A DNA stretch of 64,000 nucleotides from Streptomyces filipinensis (GTDB lineage: Bacteria; Actinomycetota; Actinomycetes; Streptomycetales; Streptomycetaceae): the NCBI RefSeq assembly GCF_014649495.1, contig NZ_BMTD01000003.1:248001-312000 (forward strand), given 5' to 3'. The first letter of the stretch is position 1. The number at the start of each line of letters is the position of its first letter. A program made the position numbers and the translations under genes. This document shows positions 8,923 through 18,675 of this stretch, piece after piece. The notes beneath the pieces are model-generated. The model made no database searches. It was not told the origin of the DNA and worked only from the letters and a program-made list of their open reading frames with translations.

Positions 8923-10074
8923 TCAGGCCACCGACCCGATCCGCACGGGCCGCCGGGACGCCGTGTCGTGGTGGATGGGGGTGTGCGCCCCGGTGAGCGA
9001 GACGCCGCTGCCGCCGCGCCGGTCGGCGACGATCTCGGCGCCGATGGACAGGGCCGTCTCCTCCGGCGTACGGGCGCCGAGGTCGAGCCCGATCGGGGAG
9101 CGCAGCCGGGCCAGCTCCAGTTCGGTGACGCCGACCTCGCGGAGCCGTTCGTTGCGCTCCAGGTGGGTGCGGCGGGAGCCCATCGCGCCGACGTAGGCCA
9201 CCGGCAGGCGCAGGGCCAGCCGCAGCAGGGGGACGTCGAACTTGGCGTCGTGGGTGAGGACGCACAGGACCGTACGGCCGTCGGTCTCGGTGCGCTCCAG
9301 GTACGTGTGGGGCCACTCGACGACGATCTCGTCGGCCTCGGGGAAGCGGGTGCGCGTGGCGAACACCGGGCGGGCGTCGCACACCGTGACGCGGTAGCCG
9401 AGGAACTTGCCGACGCGGACCAGTGCGGAGGCGAAGTCGATGGCGCCGAAGACGATCATGCGGGGGGCGGGGACGGAGGACTCGACCAGGACCGTGAGCG
9501 GCGCGCCGCAGCGTGAGCCCTGCTCGCCGATCTCCATCGTGCCGGTGCGGCCCGCGTCCAGGAACGCGCCGGCCTCGGCGGCGACGGTGCGGTCCAGTTC
9601 CGGATGGGCGCCGAACCCGCCGTCGTACGAACCGTCGGGGCGGACGAGGAGGGCCCGGCCCCGCAGCTGAGCCGGTCCCTCCACGATCCGCGCGACCGCC
9701 GCCGCCTCCCCACGGGCGGCGGCGGCCAGCGCGGATGCGACCACCGGCCGGGCGGGACCGTCCGCCCGGACCGGTGTGACGAGGATGTCGATGATGCCGC
9801 CACAGGTCAGGCCGACGGCGAAGGCGTCCTCGTCGCTGTACCCGAAGCGCTCCAGGACGGTCTCGCCGTCCTCCAGCGCCTGCCGGCACAGCTCGTACAC
9901 GGCCCCTTCCACGCATCCGCCGGAGACCGAACCGATGGCCGTGCCCGCGCTGTCGACGGCGAGCGCGGCACCCGGTTGCCGGGGCGCGCTCCCGCCGACG
10001 GCCACCACGGTGGCGACGGCGAAGTCACGTCCCTGCTCGACCCACCGGTTCAGCTCGTCGGCGATGTCCAGCAT
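8923..10074 (-). CDS. xdhC: XdhC/CoxI-family molybdenum hydroxylase accessory protein
   Basis: 383 residues. The N-terminal CoxI-like part has VATVVAVGGSAPRQPGAALA and GGCVEGAVYE motifs. The C-terminal part is a Rossmann domain starting MIVFGAIDFASALVRVGKFL. XdhC proteins bind molybdenum cofactor, help its sulfuration and hand it to xanthine dehydrogenase. It is the last gene of the purine block, 46 bases after the permease gene on the same strand, which fits a role in maturing the enzyme encoded at 11800-15661. Confidence 0.92.
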   Translation of the reverse strand: MLDIADELNRWVEQGRDFAVATVVAVGGSAPRQPGAALAVDSAGTAIGSVSGGCVEGAVYELCRQALEDGETVLERFGYSDEDAFAVGLTCGGIIDILVTPVRADGPARPVVASALAAAARGEAAAVARIVEGPAQLRGRALLVRPDGSYDGGFGAHPELDRTVAAEAGAFLDAGRTGTMEIGEQGSRCGAPLTVLVESSVPAPRMIVFGAIDFASALVRVGKFLGYRVTVCDARPVFATRTRFPEADEIVVEWPHTYLERTETDGRTVLCVLTHDAKFDVPLLRLALRLPVAYVGAMGSRRTHLERNERLREVGVTELELARLRSPIGLDLGARTPEETALSIGAEIVADRRGGSGVSLTGAHTPIHHDTASRRPVRIGSVA

Positions 10075-10120
10075 GTTCGGCCTCCTGATCAGGTCAAGGG
10101 ATGCGCGGAGGGTCCGGGCG

Positions 10121-11587
10121 TCAGTGCACGCCCAGGGCCGCCCGGAGGGGATGGAGTGAGAAGTAGATGAGGAAGAGGACCGTCAGACCCCACATGAAGG
10201 GGCCGATCTCCCGCCACTTGCCCTGGGCGATCTTGATGACGACGTAGGAGATCACACCGGCGGCGACACCGGGGGTGATCGAGTACGTGAACGGCATGGT
10301 GACGACGGTCAGGAAGACCGGTATCGCGACGGAGCGGTCTCCCCAGTCCACGTGGCGGGCGTTCATCATCATCATCGCGCCGATGGTGACGAGGGCGGCC
10401 GAGGCCACCTCGCGCGGCACGATCGCCGTGATCGGCGTGAAGAAGAGGCAGAGGGCGAAGAAACCACCGGTGACGACCGAGGCCAGCCCGGTCCGGGCAC
10501 CTTCTCCGACGCCGGTCGCGGACTCGACGAACACGGTCTGGCCGGAGCCGCCCACGACACCGCCGATGGCGCCGCCGGCACCGTCGATGAACAGCGCCTT
10601 GGACAGGCCGGGCATCCGCCCCTGGGAGTCGGCGAGGTTGGCCTCGGTGCCGATGCCGATGATGGTGGCCATGGCGTCGAAGAAGCCGGCGAGCACGAGC
10701 GTGAAGACGATGAAGGTGACCGTCATGTAGCCGACGTCGCCGAGGCCGCCGAAGGACACCTTGCCGATGAGCGAGAAGTCCGGCATCGACACGGCGCTGC
10801 CGTGCAGTGCGGGGCCTTCGCCGTTGGCCCAGGACTTGTCGTCGACGAGGCCGGCCGCGTTGACGACCAGCGCGAGCACGGTGCCGGTGACGATGCCGAT
10901 GAGGATCGCGCCCGGAACGTTCCTGGACTGCAGGGCGAAGATGAGCAGCAGCGTGACGGCGAAGAGCAGGACGGGCCAGCCGACCAGCTCACCGTTGGCA
11001 CCCAGCGTGACCGGGGTCGCCGTTCCGGCGTGCACGAACCCGGCCTTGACCAGACCGATGAACGCGATGAACAGGCCGATGCCGATCGTGATGCCGTGCT
11101 TGAGCGGCAACGGGATCGCATTCATGATCATCTCGCGGAGACCCGTGACCACCAGGAGCATGATCACGACGCCGTACGCGACGCACATGCCCAGGCCCTG
11201 GGCCCACGTCAGGTCCTTGGTCCCCATGACCAGACCGGCCAGCACCCCGGACACGGAGAGTCCGGCGGCCATGGCGAGCGGCACCTTGCCGGCCCAGCCC
11301 ATGAGGAGGGTGGTGGCCGCGGCGCCCAGCGCGGTGGCCGTGATGAGCGCCTTCTGCCCCAGAGAGTCGCCGGACTTGTCCGCGCCGCTGAGGATCACCG
11401 GGTTGAGCAGGAGGATGTACGCCATCGCCATGAAGGTGGTGACGCCACCGCGGACCTCGGTCGCGACGGTGGATCCTCTTTCGGATATGTGGAAGTACCG
11501 GTCGAGCCACGACCTGCCGGCCGGCGGACGCGAACCCGCGCCCGCGTCTTCGGCGGTGTTCGTGGGCTCCACTGACTGCTGGGTCAT
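10121..11587 (-). CDS. NCS2-family purine permease (AzgA-like)
   Basis: 488 residues with about 12 hydrophobic segments. The start region (STVATEVRGGVTTFMAMAYI) and the acidic and Gly-rich helices (VGGSGQTVFVESATGVGEGA) match the AzgA/hypoxanthine-guanine-adenine branch of NCS2 proton symporters. I chose ATG 11587, preceded by GGGAGA at 7 bases. It lies between xanthine dehydrogenase and xdhC, so it most likely imports hypoxanthine or xanthine as substrate. The 212 bases before it have no gene and may hold an extra promoter. Confidence 0.9.
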   Translation of the reverse strand: MTQQSVEPTNTAEDAGAGSRPPAGRSWLDRYFHISERGSTVATEVRGGVTTFMAMAYILLLNPVILSGADKSGDSLGQKALITATALGAAATTLLMGWAGKVPLAMAAGLSVSGVLAGLVMGTKDLTWAQGLGMCVAYGVVIMLLVVTGLREMIMNAIPLPLKHGITIGIGLFIAFIGLVKAGFVHAGTATPVTLGANGELVGWPVLLFAVTLLLIFALQSRNVPGAILIGIVTGTVLALVVNAAGLVDDKSWANGEGPALHGSAVSMPDFSLIGKVSFGGLGDVGYMTVTFIVFTLVLAGFFDAMATIIGIGTEANLADSQGRMPGLSKALFIDGAGGAIGGVVGGSGQTVFVESATGVGEGARTGLASVVTGGFFALCLFFTPITAIVPREVASAALVTIGAMMMMNARHVDWGDRSVAIPVFLTVVTMPFTYSITPGVAAGVISYVVIKIAQGKWREIGPFMWGLTVLFLIYFSLHPLRAALGVH

Positions 11588-11799
11588 GGTGCCATCTCCC
11601 AAGGTTCACAGGGGCACCCGTGCAACCGCCCTGACGGTCACGGGATTTGGGGAATGGACGACCCGGGGGACGGCCCGAGACGAACGAATTTCCTGGGACT
11701 TCAAGGACCGCGAGCGGTGCGGAACTCAAAGGGGGTTCCTCCGGGCGGCGCGGCGGAGTGTGTGACGTTCCCTGCGCCGCCCGGAGAGCTGTGGGGTTG

Positions 11800-14184
11800 T
11801 TACGCGGTCCCCGTGAGGTGCTCGGGCCGTACCGGAGTGCGGTTGAGCTCCAGCCCGGTCGCGTTCCGGATCGCCGCGAGGACGGCCGGGGTGGACGACA
11901 GGGTCGGGGCCTCGCCGATGCCGCGCAGCCCGTAGGGGGCGTGGTCGTCGGCGAGTTCGAGCACGTCGACCGGGATGGTCGGCGTGTCGAGGATGGTGGG
12001 GATCAGGTAGTCCGTGAAGGAGGGGTTCCTGACCTTGGCGGTCTTCGGGTCGACGATGATCTCCTCCATCACCGCGACGCCCAGGCCCTGGGTCGTACCG
12101 CCCTGGATCTGGCCGACGACGGAGAGCGGGTTGAGCGCCTTGCCGACGTCCTGGGCGCAGGCCAGCTCGATGACCTTGACCAGGCCGAGCTCGGTGTCGA
12201 CCTCGACGACCGCGCGGTGCGCCGCGAAGGAGTACTGGACGTGTCCGTTGCCCTGACCGGTGCGCAGGTCGAAGGCCTCGGTCGGCCGGTGCCGCCACTC
12301 CTCCTCGATCTCCACGACCTCGCCCTCCAGGACGTCGGCCAGGTCGCCGAGGACCTCGCCGCCGTCGGTGACGACCTTGCCGCCCTCCAGCAGGAGTTCG
12401 GCGGTCGCCCAGGCCGGGTGGTAGGAGCCGAACTTGCGGCGCCCGATCTCCAGGACCTTCTCGCGGACCAGCTCACAGGTGTTCTTCACGGCGCCGCCGG
12501 TGACGTACGTCTGCCGGGAGGCCGAGGTGGAGCCGGCGGAGCCGACCTGGGTGTCCGCCGGGTGGATGGTCACCTGGGTGACGCCCAGCTCCGTGCGGGC
12601 GATCTGCGCGTGGACGGTGACACCGCCCTGGCCGACCTCCGCCATCGCGGTGTGCACGGTCACGACCGGCTCGCCGCCGATGACCTCCATGCGCACCTTG
12701 GCGGTGGAGTAGTCGTCGAAGCCCTCGGAGAAGCCGACGTTCTTGATGCCCACGGCGATGCCGACGCCGCGTACGACGTTCTCGCCGTGCGTGGTGTTGG
12801 ACAGACCCCCGGGCAGCTGCCGTACGTCGGCGCCCTCGCTGGACTCCCACTGGCGCTCCGGCGGCATCGGCATCGCCTTGACGCGGCGCAGCAGTTCGGC
12901 GACCGGGGCCGGGGAGTCGACCGGCTGCCCGGTCGGCATGATCGTGCCCTGCTCCATCGCGTTCAGCTGCCGGAACTCCACCGGGTCCATGCCCAGCTTC
13001 TTCGCCAGCTTGTCCATCTGCGCCTCGTAGGCGAAGCACGCCTGGACCGCGCCGAAGCCGCGCATGGCGCCGCAGGGCGGGTTGTTGCTGTAGAGGGCGA
13101 TGGCCTCGATGTCGACGTCGTCGACGACGTACGGGCCGACGCTCAGCGAGGAGGCGTTGCCGACGACCGCCGGGGAGGCGGAGGCGTAGGCGCCGCCGTC
13201 CAGGACGATCTTGCACTTCATGTGCGTGAGCTTGCCGTCCTTGGTGGCGCCGTGCTCGTAGTAGAGCTTGGCCGGGTGCCGGTGGACGTGTCCGAAGAAG
13301 GACTCGAACCGGTTGTAGACGATCTTGACGGGCTTGCCGGTGCGCAGCGCGAGCAGGCAGGCGTGGATCTGCATCGACAGGTCCTCGCGGCCGCCGAACG
13401 CGCCGCCGACGCCGGAGAGCGTCATGCGCACCTTCTCCTCGGGCAGGCCGAGGACCGGGGCGATCTGCTTGAGGTCCGAGTGCAGCCACTGGGTGGCGAC
13501 GTAGAGGTGCACGCCGCCGTCCTCCTCGGGCACGGCGAGGCCGGACTCGGGGCCGAGGAAGGCCTGGTCCTGCATGCCGAAGGTGTACTCGCCCTCGACG
13601 ATCACGTCGGCCCGCTTGCGGGCCTCCTCCACGTTGCCGCGGATGATCGGCTGGCGGTGCACGATGTTGGGGTGCGGGACGTGCCCGGCGTGGTGGTCGT
13701 CGCGGTTCTCGTGGACGAGGATCGCGTCCGGCGCGGTCGCGGAGGCCTCGTCGGTGATGACCGGGAGTTCCCTGTAGTCGACCTTGATCTTCGCGGCGGC
13801 GCGGCGGGCCGTCTCCGGGTGGTCGGCGGCGACGAGCGCGACCGGCTCGCCGTGGTGGCGTACCTTGCCGTGCGCGAGGACCGGGGTGTCCTGGATCTCC
13901 AGGCCGTAGTTCTTCACCTCGGTGGGCAGGTCGTCGTAGGTCAGGACGGCGTACACGCCCGCCATGGCGAGGGCCTCGGAGATGTCGATCGAGACGATCT
14001 CGGCGTGCGCGACGGTGGAGCGCAGGATCTGGCCCCACAGCATGTCCTCGTGCCACATGTCGGACGAGTACGCGAACTCACCGGTGACCTTGAGGGTGCC
14101 GTCCGGGCGCAGCGTGGACTCGCCGATGCCGCCCTTGGTCTGGGAGCCCTGCGTGATCTTCGTAGGGGCGCCGTTGGTGGGCAT
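11800..14184 (-). CDS. Xanthine dehydrogenase, molybdenum-cofactor subunit
   Basis: 794 residues. It has the molybdopterin hydroxylase features: LRPDGTLKVTGEFAYSSD near the N-terminus, GVGGAFGGREDLSMQIHACL in the middle, EVGQGGVTVHAQIARTELGV, and a C-terminal GLRGIGEAPTLSS whose Glu is the conserved catalytic base. It oxidises hypoxanthine and xanthine towards urate with the two partner subunits. The ATG at 14184 lies 2 bases after the Fe-S subunit stop, and its GAGGAGG is inside that gene's end, so translation is coupled. Confidence 0.93.
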   Translation of the reverse strand: MPTNGAPTKITQGSQTKGGIGESTLRPDGTLKVTGEFAYSSDMWHEDMLWGQILRSTVAHAEIVSIDISEALAMAGVYAVLTYDDLPTEVKNYGLEIQDTPVLAHGKVRHHGEPVALVAADHPETARRAAAKIKVDYRELPVITDEASATAPDAILVHENRDDHHAGHVPHPNIVHRQPIIRGNVEEARKRADVIVEGEYTFGMQDQAFLGPESGLAVPEEDGGVHLYVATQWLHSDLKQIAPVLGLPEEKVRMTLSGVGGAFGGREDLSMQIHACLLALRTGKPVKIVYNRFESFFGHVHRHPAKLYYEHGATKDGKLTHMKCKIVLDGGAYASASPAVVGNASSLSVGPYVVDDVDIEAIALYSNNPPCGAMRGFGAVQACFAYEAQMDKLAKKLGMDPVEFRQLNAMEQGTIMPTGQPVDSPAPVAELLRRVKAMPMPPERQWESSEGADVRQLPGGLSNTTHGENVVRGVGIAVGIKNVGFSEGFDDYSTAKVRMEVIGGEPVVTVHTAMAEVGQGGVTVHAQIARTELGVTQVTIHPADTQVGSAGSTSASRQTYVTGGAVKNTCELVREKVLEIGRRKFGSYHPAWATAELLLEGGKVVTDGGEVLGDLADVLEGEVVEIEEEWRHRPTEAFDLRTGQGNGHVQYSFAAHRAVVEVDTELGLVKVIELACAQDVGKALNPLSVVGQIQGGTTQGLGVAVMEEIIVDPKTAKVRNPSFTDYLIPTILDTPTIPVDVLELADDHAPYGLRGIGEAPTLSSTPAVLAAIRNATGLELNRTPVRPEHLTGTA

Positions 14185-14186
14185 CG

Positions 14187-14768
14187 TCAGACCTCCTCGG
14201 ACTGGCGGGCGGCCGCGAGGCGGACCGCGTCCATGATCTTCTCGTAGCCCGTGCAGCGGCACAGGTTGCCCGACAGCGCCTCACGGATGTCCGCGTCGGA
14301 CGGGTTCGGGTTGCGCTCCAGGAGCTCGTCGGAGGCGACGAGCAGGCCCGGGGTGCAGAAGCCGCACTGGACGGCGCCGGCGTCGATGAACGCCTGCTGG
14401 ATGGGGCTCAGTTCGGTGCCCTCGCCGGTCTGCGAGTCGGTGCCCTTGGCCTTCCACTGCTGGGCGTCCTGCAGCGTCGTGCCGCAGGCGCCGCTCGCGC
14501 AGCCGCCCTCGGCGCGCTGCTTGGCGAAGTCCGCCAGGCCCTCGACGGTCACGACGTCGCGGCCCTCGGCCTGACCGGCGGCGACCAGGCAGGAGCAGAC
14601 GGGCACGCCGTCGAGCCGCACGGTGCAGGAGCCGCACTCGCCCTGCTCACAGGCGTTCTTCGAACCCGGCAGACCGAGCCGCTCACGCAGGACGTACAGC
14701 AGGGACTCGCCCTCCCAGACGTCGTCGGCCTCCTGCGGACGTCCGTTGACGGTGAAGTTGACGCGCAT
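14187..14768 (-). CDS. Xanthine dehydrogenase, [2Fe-2S] subunit
   Basis: 193 residues. The N-terminal plant-type ferredoxin cluster has its cysteines in CEQGECGSC...CSC, and the C-terminal cluster in CGFCTPG...CRCTGY. Both are complete. An insert of about 35 residues after residue 80 (CASGACGTTLQDAQQWKAKG) lies between the two clusters and is longer than in the shortest family members. The subunit passes electrons from the Mo centre to FAD. Its ATG overlaps the stop of the FAD subunit by one base (TAATG). Confidence 0.94.
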   Translation of the reverse strand: MRVNFTVNGRPQEADDVWEGESLLYVLRERLGLPGSKNACEQGECGSCTVRLDGVPVCSCLVAAGQAEGRDVVTVEGLADFAKQRAEGGCASGACGTTLQDAQQWKAKGTDSQTGEGTELSPIQQAFIDAGAVQCGFCTPGLLVASDELLERNPNPSDADIREALSGNLCRCTGYEKIMDAVRLAAARQSEEV

Positions 14769-15661
14769 TACGCAGCTCCCTCAGATGCGCGGCGGGCGCC
14801 GCGGTACGACTCCCAGGTCCAGGTGAGCGTCCGGCGGGCCATCACGCCGACCGCGTGGCGGCGGTAGCTCGCGGTGCCCCGGACGTCGTCGATCGGGTTG
14901 CAGCCGCCGGAGCACAGCTCCGCGAACTGCTTGGCGACCGACGGGGTGATGATCTTTCCGTTGTCCCAGAAGCCGCCCTCCTCCAGGGCCGCGTTGAGGA
15001 ACTCCTCGGCGGCCTTGGCCCGGACGGGCGTGGGCGCGGCCGAGCCGATGCCGGTGCGCACGGTCCGGGTCTCGGGGTGCAGGGCGAGACCGAAGGCGCA
15101 CACGGCGATGACCATGGCGTTGCGGGTGCCGACCTTGGAGTACTGCTGCGGGCCGTCGGCCTTCTTGACGTGCACGGCGCGGATGAGCTCGTCGGGCTGG
15201 AGCGCGTTGCGCTTGACGCCGGTGTAGAAGTCGTCGATCGGGATGAGGCGGGTGCCGCGGGCCGCCGACTCCGCCTCGACCTCGGCGCCGGCCGCGAGGA
15301 GTGCGGGGTGGGCGTCACCGGCGGGCGAGGCCGTGCCGAGGTTGCCGCCGACGCCGCCGCGGTTGCGGATCTGCGGGGAGGCGACCGTGTGCGAGGCGAG
15401 CGCGAGGCCCGGCAGCTCGGCACGGAGATTCTCCATGATCCTGGTGTACGGGACGGAGGCACCCAGCCGTACGCTCTCCTCGCCGACCTCCCACTCGGTG
15501 AGGTCGCCGATGCGGTTGAGGTCGAGCAGGTACTCGGGCCGGCGGTGGTCGAAGTTGATCTCGACCATCACGTCGGTGCCACCCGCAATCGGCACAGCGG
15601 TGGGGTGCTCGGCCTTCGCGGCGAGCGCCTCCTCCCAGCTGGCGGGGCGAAGGAAGTCCAT
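14768..15661 (-). CDS. Xanthine dehydrogenase, FAD subunit
   Basis: 297 residues from ATG 15661 (MDFLRPASWEEALAAK). FAD-binding signatures of the CoxM type are present: AIAGGTDVMVEINFD near residue 30 and the RNRGGVGGNLGTASPAGD loop near 115. It takes electrons from the Fe-S subunit and reduces NAD+. It is the first gene of the operon and faces the divergent pucR gene across 345 bases. Confidence 0.94.
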   Translation of the reverse strand: MDFLRPASWEEALAAKAEHPTAVPIAGGTDVMVEINFDHRRPEYLLDLNRIGDLTEWEVGEESVRLGASVPYTRIMENLRAELPGLALASHTVASPQIRNRGGVGGNLGTASPAGDAHPALLAAGAEVEAESAARGTRLIPIDDFYTGVKRNALQPDELIRAVHVKKADGPQQYSKVGTRNAMVIAVCAFGLALHPETRTVRTGIGSAAPTPVRAKAAEEFLNAALEEGGFWDNGKIITPSVAKQFAELCSGGCNPIDDVRGTASYRRHAVGVMARRTLTWTWESYRGARRASEGAA

Positions 15662-16006
15662 GACCGGCTCTCTTCTTCTTCGTCTCGTGGGTCGTGCAGA
15701 TTGAGCCAATCCGTGTGCGGCGGGCCCGGCTCGTTCATGTGCTGTTAACGCGGAGTGGACTCAGTACACCGCCCCTTACTCCAGTGCGGTCAGTCACCGA
15801 AACCATGAAGGAGTTGGCTGGCCACGGTGGGCATCTTGTAGATTCGTATGAACGGAGGTCATCGGTAACCTCTCCGATTTCCTGGGGAAACGCAGGAAAC
15901 AGCGTGAAGACCCCGGAGAGTGCCCTGTACGGCCCGTGCCGGGCCCTTCTCCCGTCACCCTCCAAGATCCATCGTAGGTTTCGAGACAAAGAACGGCGGC
16001 GACGAG
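15662..16006. promoter_or_regulatory. Divergent promoter region between xdh operon and pucR
   Basis: No gene fits here. A possible rightward promoter is TTGGCT (15814-15819), a 19-bp spacer and TAGATT (15839-15844). A small inverted repeat, GAGGT (15855-15859) with ACCTC (15868-15872), follows it and could be a regulator site. A TTAAC patch near 15728 marks the AT-richer part facing the xdh operon. PucR family members commonly control divergent purine genes, so its operator should lie here, but I cannot define it. Confidence 0.5.
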
Positions 16007-17680
16007 ATGCGGCTGCGCGCACTTCTGGACACCGATGTGCTGGGCCTGCGGCTGCTCGGCGGCGAGGAGGAGCTGGACCGTTCGGTGCGCGGGGTGATGA
16101 CCACCGACCTGCGCGATCCGAGCCGGTACCTCTCCGGGGGCGAGCTGGTGCTGACCGGCCTGGCCTGGCGCCGGGACGCGGGGGACTCCGAGCCGTTCGT
16201 ACGGATCCTGGTGCAGGCCGGGGTGGCGGCGCTCGCGGCCGGTGAGGCCGAGCTGGGTGACATCCCTGACGACCTGGTGCTGGCCTGCGTCAAGCACCGG
16301 CTGCCCCTGTTCGCGGTGCACGAGTCGGTGGCCTTCGCCACGATCACCGAGCACGTCGTACGGCAGGTCTCCAGCGAGCGTGCCGGGGACCTGGCGGCCG
16401 TCGTGGACCGGCACCGGCGGATGATGACCTCGGGCCCGGCGGGCGGCGGCCCGGACGTGGTCCTGGACCTGCTCGGCACCGACCTGGACCTGCGCGCCTG
16501 GGTGCTCTCCCCCACCGGCCGGCTGATCGCCGGCTCCAAGGTGGGGGGCCCGGCGCTGGCCGCGGAGATCTGCGCGAGGCTGGCCGCCGAGCACCTCGCG
16601 GCCACCCGCACCGGCCGTCGCGGCCCGCACCGGCTCCTGCTGGGCGGCGCGACGTACTCGCTGTTCCCGATCCGCTCCTCCGGCCGCTCCCCGCAGGCCG
16701 CCCGCGACGTGCGCGAGTCGGTGCTGTCGGACTGGCTGCTGGCCGTCGAGGCGGACGCCGGGGACTGGCCCGAGGAGCGGCTGGACCTGCTGCAGGGCGT
16801 GACCCAGCTGATCGCGGTCGAGCGCGACAGGCGGGACGCGGCGCGCACGGTGCGGCGCCGGCTCGCCCAGGAGGTGCTGGAGCTGGTGCAGACGGGTGCC
16901 GCGCCCGCCGAGATCGCCGCGCGCCTGCGGGTGGCCGCTCCCGTGCTGCTGCCCGGACTCGGCGCGGCCCCGCACTGGCAGGTGGTCGTGGCCCGCGTGG
17001 AGTGGGACGGCGGGGAGGTCGAGGGCGGACCCGTCGCCCAGTCGCTGCTGGAGGAGGTGCTGGTCGACCCGCTGGCCACCGGTCCCGAGCCCTCGGACCG
17101 GATCGCCGTCGCGCACACCGGCGACGAGGCCATCGCGCTCGTCCCCCTCCCGGCGGTCTCCTCCGAGCACGACGGCTCGGAGACCGGCCTGCTGGCCGAC
17201 TCCCTGCTGCAGTCGGTGCGCGAGACGCTGTCGGCGGGCCTGAACGACGACGGGCGGCTCACCCTCGGCGTCAGCGCGGCCGTGCACTCGGCGGAGGGCC
17301 TGCGCGGCGCCCTGGAGGAGGCCCGGCACGCCCGCCGGGTGGCGGCGGCCCGCCCCGGCCGGGTCTGCGCCGCCGGCCACCAGGAACTGGCCAGCCACGT
17401 CCTGCTGCTCCCGTTCGTCCCGGACGACGTCCGCCGCGCGTTCACGGCCCGTCTCCTGGACCCGCTGAAGGACTACGACCGCCGCCACCGGGCCGAGCTG
17501 ATCCCGACCCTGGAGGCGTTCCTGGACTGCGACGGCTCCTGGACCCGTTGCGCCACCCGGCTCCACCTGCACGTCAACACGCTGCGCTACCGGGTCGGCC
17601 GGATCGAGCAGTTGACGGGACGGGACCTCTCGCGCCTGGAGGACAAGCTGGACTTCTTCCTGGCCCTGCGGATGAGCTGA
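16007..17680 (+). CDS. pucR: PucR-family purine catabolism regulator
   Basis: 557 residues from ATG 16007. The N-terminal 120 residues are the PucR ligand-binding domain (LLDTDVLGLRLLGGEEELDR, VLTGLAW, LPLFAVHESVAFA). A GGDEF-like middle region follows, and the C-terminus is the PucR helix-turn-helix (LHLHVNTLRYRVGRIEQLTG, then DLSRLEDKLDFFLALRM). Known members sense purine breakdown products such as allantoin and control uptake and xanthine dehydrogenase. Its divergent position next to the xdh operon supports this role. Confidence 0.92.
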   Translation: MRLRALLDTDVLGLRLLGGEEELDRSVRGVMTTDLRDPSRYLSGGELVLTGLAWRRDAGDSEPFVRILVQAGVAALAAGEAELGDIPDDLVLACVKHRLPLFAVHESVAFATITEHVVRQVSSERAGDLAAVVDRHRRMMTSGPAGGGPDVVLDLLGTDLDLRAWVLSPTGRLIAGSKVGGPALAAEICARLAAEHLAATRTGRRGPHRLLLGGATYSLFPIRSSGRSPQAARDVRESVLSDWLLAVEADAGDWPEERLDLLQGVTQLIAVERDRRDAARTVRRRLAQEVLELVQTGAAPAEIAARLRVAAPVLLPGLGAAPHWQVVVARVEWDGGEVEGGPVAQSLLEEVLVDPLATGPEPSDRIAVAHTGDEAIALVPLPAVSSEHDGSETGLLADSLLQSVRETLSAGLNDDGRLTLGVSAAVHSAEGLRGALEEARHARRVAAARPGRVCAAGHQELASHVLLLPFVPDDVRRAFTARLLDPLKDYDRRHRAELIPTLEAFLDCDGSWTRCATRLHLHVNTLRYRVGRIEQLTGRDLSRLEDKLDFFLALRMS

Positions 17681-17832
17681 GGTCAGCGGGGGCGTGTGGC
17701 GGCCAAACCCGGTCACGCCCGCGCCCCACGACTTTGTGAAAATTTTCACCCACCCTCTTGGCCCGGTGCCGCGATTGGTGCTGGAATGCGGCCACCACTC
17801 AACAGCTCGATGGCGTGCTCGGGGAGGGCAAC

Positions 17833-18615
17833 GTGGCGCATACCGCCATGTCTGGTAACGGAACGACCCCAGGTGACGATCCGCTCCAGACCGCGGTATG
17901 GCGGCTGCGTTCGCGGGCCTGCTGGGCGGACGCGGCGGCCCTGTTGCCGGCCGACTCCCCCGGCACGGCCCTGCAGCGGGCCGCGCTGCTGGTCGAACGG
18001 TGTCTGTACACCGAGCGGGGCTGGGAGCAGGCGGAGGACGCCCTGCGGACGGCGGAGGCACTGGCCCACACCGACGACGAGCGGGGGGCCGCCGCCTGCG
18101 AACGCGGCCAACTCGCCTACACGGCCACCCTGCACGGCGTCCGGGACCGCGCGGACGAGGCGCGGGCCGCGTTGGGCCGGGCGGCGGCGCTGGTCCCTCC
18201 GGGGGCGCCCGGCCGGGCCCTGCTGGACTTCCGCCGGGGCCTGATCGCCGAGAACCTGACCCGCTCCCCGCAGGCGGCTCGCGCCGCGTACCGCCGGGCG
18301 CACGCGGGCGCCGCCGCGCACACCGACCCGCTGCTGCTGTCCTTCACCTGGCGCCATCTCGCCGGACTCGCGCTGCGGGACGGGGAGTTGGCGGAGGCGC
18401 GGCACGGCTTCGCCGAATCACTGCGGATCCGCGAGGAGTTGGGCTACCTGGTGGGTACGGCCCCCGCGCTGGCGTCGCTGGCCGACGCGGAGTCCGAGCC
18501 GGAGGCGTCCCGCCTGCGCGAGGAGGCCCGGCGGTTGTTCCGGTTGCTGGGCGGGGTACCGACGTGGCTGGCCCGCCAGTTGGCTCCGCCGGCTCCGGGG
18601 GTGGCCACGGCGTAG
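17833..18615 (+). CDS. TPR-like helical protein of unknown function
   Basis: 260 residues from GTG 17833, which has GGGGAGGG just upstream; earlier in-frame codons give an unconvincing Cys/Trp-rich N-terminus. The protein is almost all alpha-helix with Ala-rich repeats of about 35-40 residues (LQRAALLVERCLYTERGWEQ, ALLDFRRGLIAENLTRSPQA, FTWRHLAGLALRDGELAEAR), as in tetratricopeptide scaffolds. No enzyme motif is visible. It follows pucR by about 150 bases but nothing else links it to purines. Confidence 0.72.
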   Translation: MAHTAMSGNGTTPGDDPLQTAVWRLRSRACWADAAALLPADSPGTALQRAALLVERCLYTERGWEQAEDALRTAEALAHTDDERGAAACERGQLAYTATLHGVRDRADEARAALGRAAALVPPGAPGRALLDFRRGLIAENLTRSPQAARAAYRRAHAGAAAHTDPLLLSFTWRHLAGLALRDGELAEARHGFAESLRIREELGYLVGTAPALASLADAESEPEASRLREEARRLFRLLGGVPTWLARQLAPPAPGVATA

Positions 18616-18675
18616 GGACGCGCGGGCGCCACCTCACCGCCGGGGCACGGTCCGGCGGCCCCGCACCTCCCGGGA

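Noticed and set aside
11647..14247. An 866-codon open frame antisense to the molybdenum subunit gene, and similar very long frames at 4302-6797 and 56309-59731
   Set aside because: In high-GC DNA stops are rare in the frame matching the codon third position of the other strand. The translations are Arg/Gly/Pro-rich without domains, and the opposite-strand genes have clear motifs.
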